Origin: Budvicia diplopodorum
Lineage (GTDB): Bacteria; Pseudomonadota; Gammaproteobacteria; Enterobacterales; Enterobacteriaceae
Direction of reading: 5' to 3'
Length of the DNA: 64,000 nucleotides
Assembly (NCBI RefSeq): GCF_009800925.1
Contig: NZ_WOYF01000015.1
Span: forward strand, 27,574 to 91,573
In this document: piece after piece, positions 34,775-44,867 of the stretch
How the letters are laid out: each line of letters opens with the position of its first letter
How positions within the stretch are numbered: the stretch's first letter is position 1
Notes under the pieces: generated by a model
Databases searched by the model: none
What the model was told of the DNA's origin: nothing
Seen by the model: the letters and a program-made list of their open reading frames with translations, nothing else
Program-made: the position numbers and the translations under genes

Positions 34775-35391
34775 CAGATCGCCTGCTGCAAATGTTCAAG
34801 CTGTGAACGCCATGTTTGAAGTGCCGGTTCATTGATTAATTTTGCCGTGACGTGACGCGCTTCACCGGATGAAAGGTTCAGCCGACTGAAAGCGGTTTTC
34901 AGCACTTCCGGGCGAGTATGCTCCTCATTAAGCGTCAACAAACCGCGCAACAACTCACCTTCTGGCTGGTTCAGCCATTTTAACCGGCTTGCCGATTTAT
35001 GCTGAATACGGACAATTTCATTGCCAACCCTGAATTCACGCGTCGGCCCGCTCGACCAGTAAACGCGCTTCACCGGTGCCTGAGTTTGCATACCAAGCCG
35101 ATACGCAGCTTCCAGCCCCTGTAGCGCGATTTTATAGCCGCGTTCTTTTGCCCAGACAACCGCGATTTTTTCTGCGCTCGTCACTACCCTGATAGAAGGA
35201 ATGCTTTTCAGCGGCTTTGGTCGGGCATAGAACCCGCGTTCTACCCGAACAATCAGCCCCTCTTTAGCCAGACGGCTCAAAGCCTGTTGCACAGAGGCAC
35301 GGCTTCCCAGCGGGTAAAATCCACTGATGGAAAACGGTACGCCGCGCTTCATGCGGTGAACCCGTTGGCGGGCCAGGGCGGTAACAGACAT
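34774..35391 (-). CDS. DUF6088/AbiEi-like antitoxin-type regulator
   Basis: A 205-residue protein with an N-terminal winged helix (residues 1-65; GSRASVQQALSRLAKEGLIVRVERGFYARPK in parts) and a C-terminal AbiEi-like domain (IALQGLEAAYRLGMQTQAPVKRVYWSSGPTREFRVG). In related loci it is followed by a nucleotidyltransferase toxin; here only a 40-codon frame follows, so it may be an orphan antitoxin. Possibly still an autoregulator. Confidence 0.75.
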   Translation of the reverse strand: MSVTALARQRVHRMKRGVPFSISGFYPLGSRASVQQALSRLAKEGLIVRVERGFYARPKPLKSIPSIRVVTSAEKIAVVWAKERGYKIALQGLEAAYRLGMQTQAPVKRVYWSSGPTREFRVGNEIVRIQHKSASRLKWLNQPEGELLRGLLTLNEEHTRPEVLKTAFSRLNLSSGEARHVTAKLINEPALQTWRSQLEHLQQAI

Positions 35392-35545
35392 CGATTCTCC
35401 TGTACTGACGTTTTATTTCAATGTGATTTCATTTTAGACCATATTTAATAAGTTATACAAGCGTATTAATGTCAGCAAAAATATATCTAGATTGATAGAT
35501 TTAATAACAAGGCCACTATCCATAGTGACCTTGTCGGTTTCTGTA

Positions 35546-37519
35546 TCAGGCCTCAGCGTGTAGTGGGTCAGCATTGCGTCTGAATCTGGGATCCTCTTGT
35601 TTGCCGTTCTTTTCTGCCCAACCAATAACCTTATCCAGCAATTGCTGCATATAATCACTGGTATCTCTGATGGTTTCAAAAGGGGCATGCTGCTGGGAAG
35701 ATAAGAGTTCAGTTAATAAATTCTTAACGTTAGTAGCCAGACCTTCGTCCTGTGTGATTTGCAGGTAAGCATTTAGTGGTTTATCTTTTGACGCTTCATC
35801 TCCACCCAAAAAACGTTCAAAGTCAGGAATACTGACACGATGGCGAACCGTAAGTCCTTCACTTCTGGCCTGCCGAATAGCATTTTTGATTTTCTCGTTT
35901 TCAGTCCACATACCATTTTTAGTGCCGTTTGATTTCTGTGGTGAATCCGCATCATGCACCAGACTGAAATCAATTTTGAAATGCGTAAGTACCTTTATCA
36001 GCGGTACCAGAATAGCTTTCCCCCGAGCGCGAATGATGGCTACCTGATCCATCAGCGCATGATTGCGTTCTATGATGGATGCCATAAACGCAGCATGTTC
36101 TGTATCGCCCTCGACCAGTACAGGGTGTGAACCAAAAAAGACCTCCGAAAAGCTGGGATCGATATGTTGTAGCGCTTGAAGCCGCTGCTTATCATCACCT
36201 TCAAATTCAATCAGATCTGAGCGATATGTTCTCGGCGTTATCGGAGACTGGTCATCATCTCTGCCCCGCTCTAAGCGCACAATCGTGGTGTGATCTTCGA
36301 ACGGATTGATAAAATAGGGGGAATGGGTGGTCAGAATGACCTGCCAGTCGGGGTTTTTTGCCAGTTGGTATAAATGGCGTTGAGCCGCCCGTGCCGCCAT
36401 AGGATGTAATGCATTTTCTGGTTCGTCGATTAGTAGCAGATAGCCGGGAAAGGCAGGGTCTTCAGGACTGTCAGGGATTGGTGCGCCGCTATCATGTGCT
36501 TCGAGTAATGCTCTGGCCTGAGCCAGCTCTTTCGATAGCTGTTCTGGGGTACTTCCTTTAGGTGGTTTTGCCACCTTCTTGGTTAGTTCGTTTATATCTT
36601 TTTCAAGGTGTTTACGATATTCGCTCCGCACTTCTTTATCGCGATTAAGCTCATTATGAACCTGAAGCATTGCCCAGAATAATGCTCTGCGAGCTCCTGT
36701 TCCTTGTTGCACCAAATCAGTATCAGCCCTTCCATCTGAAATTCTCAGACTCGAGCCATTTTTGATGAGATCGCCAACTTTAGGAACAAGTGGTGCCGCA
36801 CACACGTTAAGGCTAACGTCCAGTCGGGGAAAAATACCTTTGAATCCAGCCGATACTTTGCCTGCAATATCATTAAAATGCTCCTGATGTTGTTCGCTGA
36901 GGGCATTCATACTGGAGGAAACACTCTCAATAGCTTTTGCCAGATCGGATGCTGGGTTCCCACGGGCTTTTTCTAGTTCAGTCAGCAGGGGCGAAAGGGC
37001 AAGATTAAGCAGTAATTCTTCTGTTTTTGCAGCATCGTCCAGTGAGCCAATTCTCAACGGTCTGGGAAGTCTGGAAGTAAATACCGGATCGGCACCGCCT
37101 GCTTTGGTATCCTCGGCCCAGCAGCCCCGTTCTTCATCGTCTCCGACGGGATCCCACGTGGTACGGACTTTCTGAAAATCAGGTGCATTCCATTGCCAGC
37201 GGCTTTTTACAACAAGGAATCCCTCTTTTTCCTGTTTCCATTTTGCATCAACGTTACCAATGCCATGAGGAATATGAACCTCAAGAAGAACTTCTGACGG
37301 TTGATCTGGTTGAGCATGCTGGTGCCGGTCATGTGAAGGATCAAATGACACACTTCCTTTGGCTAATTCATATGCTCTGAGAACGGTAGACTTACCGGCA
37401 TTATTTTTCCCCACCAGACAAACAATATTATCGAGTGCAATATCGACACCTTCATTTCCTATACATCCGATATTTCGGATTGTCATGCGAAGCAGCTTTG
37501 AACGGTTTTCTACAGACAT
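35546..37519 (-). CDS. OLD-family ATP-dependent nuclease
   Basis: A 657-residue protein with a split ABC-type ATPase and a TOPRIM nuclease: Walker A GKNNAGKST (37-45), a coiled linker around 300-345, Walker B LLIDEPENALHP (361-372), the switch segment ILTTHSPYF (395-403), then TOPRIM residues Glu470 in VLVEGDTEH and Asp523/Asp525 in LVHDADSP. This is the layout of OLD (overcoming lysogenization defect) nucleases. No UvrD-type helicase gene is adjacent, so it is not a standard Gabija pair and fits class 1, stand-alone OLD. A phage-defence role is inferred from family and island context. GGAGTGAAT precedes the start. Confidence 0.85.
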   Translation of the reverse strand: MSVENRSKLLRMTIRNIGCIGNEGVDIALDNIVCLVGKNNAGKSTVLRAYELAKGSVSFDPSHDRHQHAQPDQPSEVLLEVHIPHGIGNVDAKWKQEKEGFLVVKSRWQWNAPDFQKVRTTWDPVGDDEERGCWAEDTKAGGADPVFTSRLPRPLRIGSLDDAAKTEELLLNLALSPLLTELEKARGNPASDLAKAIESVSSSMNALSEQHQEHFNDIAGKVSAGFKGIFPRLDVSLNVCAAPLVPKVGDLIKNGSSLRISDGRADTDLVQQGTGARRALFWAMLQVHNELNRDKEVRSEYRKHLEKDINELTKKVAKPPKGSTPEQLSKELAQARALLEAHDSGAPIPDSPEDPAFPGYLLLIDEPENALHPMAARAAQRHLYQLAKNPDWQVILTTHSPYFINPFEDHTTIVRLERGRDDDQSPITPRTYRSDLIEFEGDDKQRLQALQHIDPSFSEVFFGSHPVLVEGDTEHAAFMASIIERNHALMDQVAIIRARGKAILVPLIKVLTHFKIDFSLVHDADSPQKSNGTKNGMWTENEKIKNAIRQARSEGLTVRHRVSIPDFERFLGGDEASKDKPLNAYLQITQDEGLATNVKNLLTELLSSQQHAPFETIRDTSDYMQQLLDKVIGWAEKNGKQEDPRFRRNADPLHAEA

Positions 37520-37659
37520 TATTCACTCCGTAATTATTAATATGCAAAGGAGCTCTATGTTAATAACGAAATGATAGGCATAATTTGATGTCGATCTAAC
37601 TTACTGATAATTATGTATTTTGAGATGGCAGTCCAATATGGAGACAGATATTTTTCTGT

Positions 37660-37961
37660 TTGCGATCTGTCTTCCACAACCTCGCTTGTGGTAAGGCGAA
37701 AATCGCGGTATCTTTTACCCGCGCCTAAAAAATCAGGCTCCGGGATTAGCATCCTGAAATACTTCACTGACGACACAAGGCGCGTCTGCGCTTTTTTTGT
37801 GTCGTGCGTTCGGCTACATCTCAATGGTGGGCCGGGCGGGGGCGTCGCAAGACGCGCCGGTGTCAGTGAGGCCGGTAATGCTAACTCCGTCCGGTTCCAC
37901 CACCCGTGAAATTAGCATTTCCGATGGTGGGAATAATTTAATTCTCACTGGAGGCTACCCA
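37660..37961 (+). promoter_or_regulatory. P4-satellite-like leader, copy 2
   Basis: Shares with copy 1 the CGCGCCTAAAAAATCAGGC block, the GACACAAGGCGCGTC...TTTTTTTGTGTCGTGC hairpin with T run, GGTGGGCCGGGCGGGGGC, GCGCCGGTGTCAGTGAGGCC and a CCACCACCC...GATGGTGGG hairpin, ending in TGGAGGCT. The frame from 37797 through it looks like an Ash-family peptide (MVGRAGASQDAPVS). Likely encodes a P4 immunity-type structured RNA. Confidence 0.6.
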
Positions 37962-38441
37962 ATGCCTGCTACCCCAACCCAAACACATTTCTCACAAGAC
38001 TCCCTGCTGACTCTAGCCTTTGACGCAAGTGACGATTTCACCCAACTGGCCGGATACTGCGAACGACTGGTTGAAAATCTGGTGGAATGCCACAGCCTGC
38101 CGGAAAGACTGGCGCTGTGCAGCCGCCTGACCGCTATGCTGACGCTGCTGCAACCCGCGCTGGCCAAACCCATACCGCGCCGTCTGATCGAAAGCCTCAC
38201 CGTCGATGATATTCCCGAAACGTCTCCCTGCTTTGAGCCTGAAACCGAACTGCTGTGTGACTATTGCCTCACGCTGGCGCAGCTCCTGTCCGGCCGCACA
38301 TTTGTGCCGGAAATGGAGCAAACGCTTAACGGTCTGCTGTTCGAGCTGGTGTGTTATTTCGCCGATGAGCTAAGAATGCCGCGTTTCGTGCGCACGGTAG
38401 CAGGGGTGAAGTTGATTGATGAGGTGCGGCGTATGATGTAG
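37962..38441 (+). CDS. unknown P4-island protein, copy 2
   Basis: A 159-residue protein, start at the ATG at 37962 after GGAGG. Residues 8-110 are practically identical to copy 1 at 28167, and the DNA is also nearly identical from about 27 bases after the start through codon 105, so the duplication is recent or kept uniform by gene conversion. The last 40 residues carry scattered changes. Function unknown. Confidence 0.7.
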   Translation: MPATPTQTHFSQDSLLTLAFDASDDFTQLAGYCERLVENLVECHSLPERLALCSRLTAMLTLLQPALAKPIPRRLIESLTVDDIPETSPCFEPETELLCDYCLTLAQLLSGRTFVPEMEQTLNGLLFELVCYFADELRMPRFVRTVAGVKLIDEVRRMM

Positions 38442-38459
38442 CGCTGACCAACGCGACAT

Positions 38460-38482
38460 GGCCCGACGATATCGGGCCTTTT
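38460..38482 (+). terminator. terminator after P4-island gene copy 2
   Basis: GGCCCGA-CGATA-TCGGGCC followed by TTTT; counterpart of 28670-28690. Confidence 0.75.
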
Positions 38483-38516
38483 CCTCATATTGAAATAAAC
38501 CATCGCCGTGCTATAG

Positions 38517-38537
38517 TTGTGTTATCTATTAACACAA
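38517..38537. promoter_or_regulatory. ParD operator palindrome
   Basis: TTGTGTTA-TCTAT-TAACACAA, a perfect 8-bp-arm palindrome 10 nt before the parD start and directly after a TATAGT -10-like element. Confidence 0.65.
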
Positions 38538-38546
38538 GGAGGCCGT

Positions 38547-38789
38547 ATGCCAAGAACAACCAGCATCACCATTGGCGACCAGCTTGATTCCTTTGTAAAT
38601 CGCATGATTGATAACGGTCGCTACGGCTCAACCAGTGAGGTGGTGCGCTCGGCGCTTCGTCTGCTGGAGCAAAAAGAGGCCCAAATGGACGAGCTGAGAA
38701 ATGCCGTGCTCGCTGGAGAGCGCAGCGGTGAAAGCCCGCTGACCCTGCGCGACATCGCGGCGCAGAAAAAGCGACAGCACAATGTATAA
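38547..38789 (+). CDS. parD: ParD-type antitoxin
   Basis: An 80-residue ribbon-helix-helix protein from the ATG at 38547 (AAGGAGG before it; an upstream in-frame TTG at 38517 is unlikely). TTSITIGDQLDSFVNRMI is the DNA-binding strand and helix; the tail SPLTLRDIAAQKKRQHNV would bind ParE. Overlaps parE by 8 bp. Confidence 0.92.
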   Translation: MPRTTSITIGDQLDSFVNRMIDNGRYGSTSEVVRSALRLLEQKEAQMDELRNAVLAGERSGESPLTLRDIAAQKKRQHNV

Positions 38790-39075
38790 GCTTTCCCGTC
38801 TGGCCGCTGACGATTTCGCCGGTATTTATGAATACACTCTGCTGAAATTTGGCGTGGTTCAGGCGGACAGCTATACCGACGCGCTGGAAAATATACTGGT
38901 ATCGGTCGTTCAGTCACCGCTTATGGGCCGGGAATATCCGGAAATTGCTGAAGGCGTCCGGCGTTTAGATTATCGTCAGCACGCCATTTTTTACCGCGCC
39001 CGCGAGCGGGATATTTTTGTTTTAAGAATTCTTCACCAGCAAATGGAGCCACTGCTTCATTTTTCCGATGAGTAA
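38782..39075 (+). CDS. parE: ParE-type toxin
   Basis: A 97-residue RelE/ParE fold protein: LSRLAADDFAGIYEYTLLKFG, GREYPEIAEGVRRLDYRQHAIFYR (in parts), and VLRILHQQMEP, the usual ParE C-terminal strand. Likely a gyrase poison held by the ParD next to it. Confidence 0.92.
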   Translation: MYKLSRLAADDFAGIYEYTLLKFGVVQADSYTDALENILVSVVQSPLMGREYPEIAEGVRRLDYRQHAIFYRARERDIFVLRILHQQMEPLLHFSDE

Positions 39076-39119
39076 TCTGTTTTATTTCAGCTAAATTACG
39101 AGCGTGTTCGCAGCTATTG

Positions 39120-39272
39120 TCACAGATTTTCTTTTCGGCTATCCACAACGGGATCGGCAAATCGGCAGTTTTTCAGATCGGCTACGGGGAACTTGCCAAT
39201 CAGCGGGAATACGAGCAGCTCCAGCGCACGCAGGATCTTTGCATTACGGATTTCGGTATCGGCGAGAGGCAT
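39120..39272 (-). pseudogene. P4-type integrase, internally deleted remnant 3
   Basis: A 50-codon frame starting MPLADTEIRNAK, the canonical first residues of P4-like integrases, joined directly to LELLVFPLIGKFPVADLK, which belongs about 100 residues further on. The middle of the arm-binding domain and the whole catalytic domain are gone. It lies 158 bp from the tRNA-Phe gene, as expected for the integrase of the island inserted there. Confidence 0.75.
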
Positions 39273-39429
39273 TGGGGGCTCCACAGTTTATCGAACCGGC
39301 AGGCCCCAATTAAGCCCCAAAAACTATAGACATCAAAAAACCCGAAGCACATCTCTGCACTGCGGGTTAATTTAACTTACTGATTTTATAACGTTTCAGG
39401 ACGTGTAGGAACATCATGAAACTAAATTT

Positions 39430-39505
39430 TGGTGCCCGGACTCGGAATCGAACCAAGGACACGGGGATTTTCAATCCCCTGCTCTACCGACTGAGCTATC
39501 CGGGC
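39430..39505 (-). tRNA. pheU: tRNA-Phe (anticodon GAA)
   Basis: 76-nt cloverleaf on the minus strand: acceptor GCCCGGA pairs with TCCGGGC, D-arm AGCTCAGTCGGTAGAGC, anticodon arm GGGGATTGAAAATCCCC with GAA, T-arm with GGTTCGATTCC, encoded CCA. It sits on the border between the island and the conserved dsbD block, the classic island insertion site. Confidence 0.96.
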
Positions 39506-39646
39506 AACGGGGCGCATTAAACCGGATATCCGCGTTGTCGTCAATGGCTTTCTGGCATTCAAACGTGAAATTACTCTTGATCGTCGTTTTTTCGCACTAA
39601 ATTGGTCGGTTTGTCTAAATAATCAACGTGCTGGTTGGTGCCGGTT

Positions 39647-41419
39647 TTAGCCTGCCGATTCGCTGCGTCTTTTCACTTTTTCCAGATGTTCGGTGAACGC
39701 TTTAGCATTCATAAAGCCGGTGACCCGCAGGTCAGTGAGCTCCTTGCCGTTTTTATCAAAGAACAGGATTGTCGGTAGGCCAAGGACCTGTAGCTCTTTG
39801 AGTAAGGCTATATGCTGGTCATTATTGGCGGTAACGTCGGCCTGGAGCAGCGTTGAGCCAGACAGGGCGTTTTTTACCGCTCGATCGCTGAAAGTATATT
39901 TCTCAAATTCTTTACAGGCCACGCACCAGTCGGCGTACAGATCTAGCATTACCGTTTTGCCTTTAGCCTGCGCCAGCGCGCGGTTGAGGCTATCCTGACT
40001 ATCAATCGCATCAAAGGCGATATGGTCAACGGACTGGCTTGGTGCTGACGATGTGCCAAATGCCCAATCCTGCAGCGGGCGCGTTGTCATCAGCAGGGCG
40101 GCCAGAAGTATGAGCTGTAGTAACCGGGCCCAGCCTCGAGAAGCTCTCAGACTGACGATAAACGCCCAACCGAAGAAAGCCAGACCCAGAGCAGACCACA
40201 TGCGTAGCTCCCACACATCGCCATACAGGCGGCCTAGCAGGATGACCGGCAGGGCCAGAATAATAAAGCCAAAGCCCTCTTTAACGTATTGCATCCACGG
40301 GCCACTGCGCGGCAATATTTTATTGCCGAATAGGGTAACCAGAATCAATGGAATACCCATGCCTAAAGCATATAGATACAGCGTTCCGCCTCCGGCCAGT
40401 AAATTACCGCTTTGGGCGATGTACAGCAAAATGGCGGTTAACGGCGCAGTGGTACAGGGGGAACTGATTAATCCGGCCAGCGCGCCCATCACAAAAACGC
40501 CGGTTGGAGAGCCGCCTTGCTGGCTATTGCTCCACATGGTCAGCCTAGTCTGCATCGACGAAGGAAGCTGTAGGGCATAAACCCCGAACATTGACAGGGC
40601 TAACAGAATGAACAGCGCTGATAGCCCGATTAACACCACCGGGTGCTGGAAATAGGCCTGAAACTGCATTCCGGCTGCGGCAACCACCATGCCTAAGGCG
40701 GTGTAGGTGACGGCCATGCCCTGAACGTATAAGAAGGCTAAAAAGAAAGTGCGCCTGAGGGTATAGGTTTGTTTACCGCCCAGAATAATGCCGGAAATCA
40801 GCGGATACATCGGCAGAACGCAAGGGGTCACGGCCGCCAGCATGCCAATAACTAATGCCCATAGCGGTGAGAACGGCAGAGGCGCTGAATCTTGCTGCGT
40901 GTCGCTATTGCCAGCGGCACTCTGCTGCGCATTTATATCGGATGAAGCAGCCAGCGTTTGCTCCACCGGGCCGGTTACCGCGCTGAGTGGCACTTTACGG
41001 GTTTCCGGCGGATAGCAAAAACCGGCTTCGGCACAGCCCTGATAGGTGACGGTTACGATAGACTCATCACTGACCTGTTTAAGCGTTAGAGGAATGGACA
41101 ACGCCTGCGTGTAAATAAAGGTATCGCCATAAAATTCATCGTGATGCTTTGTACCGGTTGGCAGGGTGTATTCAGCCAGTTCTGCATTCCCGGCAACGAT
41201 TTTCATCTGATGCTGGTATAGATAGTAACCGGGAGCAATTTTCCACGTCAGGGTAAGCTGATGATTCTTTTGGCTGAAATCAAACACAAAGGCCCGATCG
41301 ACGCTGGTAAATTTGTCCGTAGAGGGCGAATGACTAAATAGAGATGCCTGTACGCCAGATGAAGCGCAAAGCAGGGTGAACCAGAAAAGAGCGATTAGTT
41401 TAGTGATGTGTCGAGCCAT
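39647..41419 (-). CDS. dsbD: thiol:disulfide interchange protein DsbD
   Basis: A 590-residue inner-membrane electron carrier that passes reducing power from cytoplasmic thioredoxin to periplasmic DsbC/DsbG and CcmG. All three domains are present: signal peptide then an alpha domain with the cysteine pair in [13 protein letters not shown]; eight membrane segments with [10 protein letters not shown] and SSPCTTAPL; and a C-terminal thioredoxin-like domain with DWCVACK. Overlaps cutA by 25 bp, the usual enteric arrangement. Confidence 0.97.
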   Translation of the reverse strand: MARHITKLIALFWFTLLCASSGVQASLFSHSPSTDKFTSVDRAFVFDFSQKNHQLTLTWKIAPGYYLYQHQMKIVAGNAELAEYTLPTGTKHHDEFYGDTFIYTQALSIPLTLKQVSDESIVTVTYQGCAEAGFCYPPETRKVPLSAVTGPVEQTLAASSDINAQQSAAGNSDTQQDSAPLPFSPLWALVIGMLAAVTPCVLPMYPLISGIILGGKQTYTLRRTFFLAFLYVQGMAVTYTALGMVVAAAGMQFQAYFQHPVVLIGLSALFILLALSMFGVYALQLPSSMQTRLTMWSNSQQGGSPTGVFVMGALAGLISSPCTTAPLTAILLYIAQSGNLLAGGGTLYLYALGMGIPLILVTLFGNKILPRSGPWMQYVKEGFGFIILALPVILLGRLYGDVWELRMWSALGLAFFGWAFIVSLRASRGWARLLQLILLAALLMTTRPLQDWAFGTSSAPSQSVDHIAFDAIDSQDSLNRALAQAKGKTVMLDLYADWCVACKEFEKYTFSDRAVKNALSGSTLLQADVTANNDQHIALLKELQVLGLPTILFFDKNGKELTDLRVTGFMNAKAFTEHLEKVKRRSESAG

Positions 41420-41736
41420 GATAAATATTCTTTATTGCCGCCGCTGACAGGTAAAGCCAGTAGTTCCGGTAATTCATAAGGATGATGCTGTTTTAGCATC
41501 GAGAGCAATTCATCTTGGTGCTGTCTGTTGGTTTTAAACAGCATCTGGACTTCGTATTCTTGTTCCAGCTTGCCTCGCCAATAGTAAAGTGAGGTTGCCC
41601 CGGGTAATAAAGTGACACAAGCTGCCAGTTTCTCCCCCAAAGCTCGCGTGGCGAGTTCTTGGGCGCTGGCCTCATCCGGTGCTGTACAGAGAACAATGAT
41701 GGCATTGGTGCTGTGACCGTCGGGATCTACTGGTGT
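41395..41736 (-). CDS. cutA: divalent-cation tolerance protein CutA
   Basis: A 113-residue small trimeric protein; start placed at the ATG at 41736 after GAGGTAAGC, though the frame begins at 41766. Conserved parts: [40 protein letters not shown] (in parts), and the C-terminal [13 protein letters not shown]. Linked to copper tolerance through dsbD in E. coli, which lies directly downstream here. Confidence 0.95.
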   Translation of the reverse strand, partial: TPVDPDGHSTNAIIVLCTAPDEASAQELATRALGEKLAACVTLLPGATSLYYWRGKLEQEYEVQMLFKTNRQHQDELLSMLKQHHPYELPELLALPVSGGNKEYLSWLDTSLN

Positions 41737-41965
41737 CATAATGCTTACCTCGTTTGGAGCAAACATACTGAATTCAGGAAAACACTATACTGGTTGGCGG
41801 CGGATTTGTCAGTAAAGGCAAAATAGCGGGTGATATATCACCGCTCCTCACCGCCAGACGAAGCTAGCCTTTCGACTTTGCCGATGCGGACGAAACCTGC
41901 GCTGAATTGAACCGATCTGAATGGCGTCGAACTGAGGTGAGAAAATCTCAACACGTTTATAGATC

Positions 41966-41996
41966 GTCTGACCCAGAGCAAAACCCCGGGTCAGAC
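41966..41996 (-). terminator. hairpin after dcuA
   Basis: GTCTGACCC / GGGTCAGAC stem with a 13-nt loop, 9 nt beyond the original dcuA stop. No T run follows on the minus strand, so termination is likely but not certain. Confidence 0.5.
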
Positions 41997-42004
41997 AACA
42001 ACGA

Positions 42005-43305
42005 CTAGATAACGATATTACCAACAATAAATCCGAACAGTACTGACAGGCTTATCGCCACTACGCCAGGAATTAAGAACGGATGGTTAATACGTACTTA
42101 CCGATACGAGTCGAGCCTGTGTCATCCATCTGAACCGCCGCAATCAGCGTTGGGTAAGTCGGAAGAACGAACAGGGCAGACACTGCGGCAAAAGATGCCA
42201 CGATACCAACCGGGCTCACACCAATAGCCAGCGCCGCTGGCAGTAAGGCTTTAGCCGTTGCCGCCTGTGAGTAAAGCAGGGTAGCGGCGAAGAACAGGAT
42301 GACGGCTAATAACCAAGAGTGTTCCTGCAGCAGGCTACCGGAAAATGCTTTAATTTCATTGATATGGGCTTGAACGAACGTATCGCCTAACCATGCAACG
42401 CCCAGCACACAAATACAGGCGCTCATACCTGATTTAAAGGTACTTGCATTCAGAATGTCGCCAGTGTTGATTTTGCACAGAACGCAAATCATGGTGGCGA
42501 TAGTCAGCATAAACACCACAATGGCGTCATCACGACCCAGAATAGGCGTTGCAATCAGGCCGACTGACTTACTGATAGCCGTTGCGTAAAGCATAACGGC
42601 AACGATACCAATCAGAAACAGAACCACTGATAGCTTCGCGCCCGGCTTAACAACAATTTTCTCAGACACGGCATCGCTGACTAACCCTTTGGCTAAACGA
42701 TCTTTATACACCGGATCGTCTTTTAGTTCACAGCCAAGGAAGTTAGCAATAATGGAGGTCAGCATAACGGCAACGAAGGTTGTCGGAATACAAATTGCCA
42801 ACAGCGTCAGGTAGCTAACGCCAACCGGCTCTAACAGGCCTGCGGTAAACACGACTGCAGCAGAGATAGGAGACGCGGTAATCGCAATTTGCGAAGCTAC
42901 AACGGCGATAGACAGTGGACGAGAAGGACGAATGCCTTGACCTTTAGCCACTTCAGCAATAACCGGCATGGTTGAGAATGCGGTATGGCCGGTTCCTGCA
43001 AAAATAGTCATAAAATAAGTGACTACCGGCGCAAGGAAGGTGATGTATTTAGGATTTTTACGAAGAAGCCTTTCTGCCAGACTGACCAGATAGTCCATTC
43101 CTCCTGCGACCTGCATCGCCGCGATGGCTGCAATAACCGACATGATGATTTGAAGAACATCAAACGGAATTTTACCTGGGTTGATTTGGCACACCAGTGT
43201 CAGTACAAGCACGCCAAATCCACCGGCAAAACCGATGGCGATGCCACCTAATCTTGCTCCGAGGTAAATGGCCAGCAGGACAATAACAAATTGTACAGCT
43301 AACAT
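42005..43305 (-). CDS. dcuA: anaerobic C4-dicarboxylate antiporter DcuA, C-terminus frameshifted
   Basis: The frame from 43305 encodes 410 residues of DcuA, with VQFVIVLLAIYLGARLGGIAIGFAGG, GTGHTAFSTMPVIAEVAKG and PTYPTLIAAVQMDDTGSTRIGKYV, but then reads LTIRS and stops at 42073. Inserting one base near 42100 restores NHPFLIPGVVAISLSVLFGFIVGNIVI up to a TAG at 42005 and gives 433 residues, the usual DcuA length. So the last membrane helix is lost as written. A sequencing error is possible. Normally exchanges fumarate, succinate and aspartate; it follows aspA, as in E. coli. Confidence 0.93.
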
Positions 43306-43442
43306 AGATAGTTTCCTTGATTATTAGAGTGTTATCAAAATATGGCATAACACAAATTAGTTAGTAACTCGTTCTGTCGGTATTAAAAAGGCATGTAACT
43401 TTTATAGATAACATGCCTTGTTTGCTGATTAGCTAATTGCCA

Positions 43443-44867
43443 TCAATCTTCGTAACGTTTTGCTTTATATTCTGGATGCATCAGGTTCTGGATGGAGAAA
43501 ATATCATCCAGTTCTGCTTCCGTCAAAAGGCCTCGCTCAAGTACTACTTCACGTACGGTCTTACCGGTTTCAGCACAAATCTTACCCACGATGTCACCGT
43601 TATGGTGGCCAATGAATGGGTTCAGATAGGTAACGATACCAATTGAGCCGAATACGTAGGCTTCGCAAACTTCTTTATTTGCGGTGATACCATCAATACA
43701 TTTCTCAACTAGGTTATGACATGCATTAGACAGAATGTGGATTGACTCGAACATGGCTTGACCAATAACGGGTTCCATGACGTTCAACTGCAACTGGCCT
43801 GCTTCAGCAGCCATGGTTACGCAGATATCGTTACCAATAACTTTGAAGCAAACTTGGTTAACAACTTCTGGAATAACTGGGTTAACTTTAGCTGGCATGA
43901 TCGATGAACCGGCCTGCAATTCAGGTAAGTTAATTTCGTTCAGACCAGCGCGAGGGCCGGAAGAGAGTAAACGAAGGTCATTACAGATTTTAGACATTTT
44001 AACCGCAAGGCGTTTTAGCGCCCCGTGGACCATAACATAGGCGCCACAGTCAGACGTTGCTTCGATTAAGTCCTCGGCCAGAACGCAAGGGAAACCGGTT
44101 ACTTCAGCCAGTTTTTGCACCACTAATGGCGGGTACTCTTTTGGTGTGTTAAGACCAGTTCCGATAGCGGTGGCGCCAAGGTTAACTTCAAGCAGTAGCT
44201 CAGCGGTACGCATGATGCTTTTCACTTCTTCTTTCAGCAAAATACTGTAAGCGTGAAACTCTTGGCCTAAGGTCATTGGAACCGCATCCTGTAGCTGGGT
44301 ACGGCCCATTTTTAACACGTCTTTGAATTCAATAGCTTTACGGTCGAAACCAGCGCGAAGCGCTTCGATTGCGTCAACCAGTTTCAGCAGTGAAGCATAA
44401 ACTGAGATACGAAAACCGCTTGGGTAAGCATCGTTGGTAGACTGGCATTTATTAACGTGATCGTTCGGGTTCAGATACTGGTATTCGCCTTTTTGGTGGC
44501 CCATTAGTTCTAGGCCGATATTGGCGATAACTTCATTGGTATTCATGTTTACAGAGGTACCAGCGCCGCCTTGATAAACGTCTACGGGGAACTGGTCCAT
44601 ACATTTGCCGTTTTTCAGAACTTCATCACAAGCCTGAATGATGGTATCTGCAATAGTACGAGGAATTGTCTTTAATTCCTTATTCGCCATTGCTGCGGCT
44701 TTTTTAACCATAACCATGCCGCGAACAAACTCTGGGATATCACTGATTTTGCTGTTGCTGATATAAAAGTTTTCAATGGCGCGTAGAGTATGTACGCCAT
44801 AATAAGCCTCAGCCGGCACTTCTCGTGTTCCTAATAAGTCTTCTTCGATACGGATCTTATTTGACAT
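43443..44867 (-). CDS. aspA: aspartate ammonia-lyase
   Basis: A 474-residue fumarase/aspartase-superfamily enzyme that makes fumarate and ammonia from aspartate. The flexible catalytic loop [12 protein letters not shown] is present, as are [13 protein letters not shown] and the conserved [12 protein letters not shown]. Slightly shorter C-terminus than E. coli AspA (478). Upstream of dcuA, which supplies and exports the dicarboxylates; a perfect CRP site is found 175 bp upstream of the start. Confidence 0.97.
   Translation of the reverse strand: MSNKIRIEEDLLGTREVPAEAYYGVHTLRAIENFYISNSKISDIPEFVRGMVMVKKAAAMANKELKTIPRTIADTIIQACDEVLKNGKCMDQFPVDVYQGGAGTSVNMNTNEVIANIGLELMGHQKGEYQYLNPNDHVNKCQSTNDAYPSGFRISVYASLLKLVDAIEALRAGFDRKAIEFKDVLKMGRTQLQDAVPMTLGQEFHAYSILLKEEVKSIMRTAELLLEVNLGATAIGTGLNTPKEYPPLVVQKLAEVTGFPCVLAEDLIEATSDCGAYVMVHGALKRLAVKMSKICNDLRLLSSGPRAGLNEINLPELQAGSSIMPAKVNPVIPEVVNQVCFKVIGNDICVTMAAEAGQLQLNVMEPVIGQAMFESIHILSNACHNLVEKCIDGITANKEVCEAYVFGSIGIVTYLNPFIGHHNGDIVGKICAETGKTVREVVLERGLLTEAELDDIFSIQNLMHPEYKAKRYED

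Noticed and set aside
35546..37519. OLD-family gene as Gabija GajA or Septu-type ATPase
   Set aside because: No adjacent UvrD-like or HNH gene; TOPRIM is at the C-terminus of the same protein, as in stand-alone OLD.
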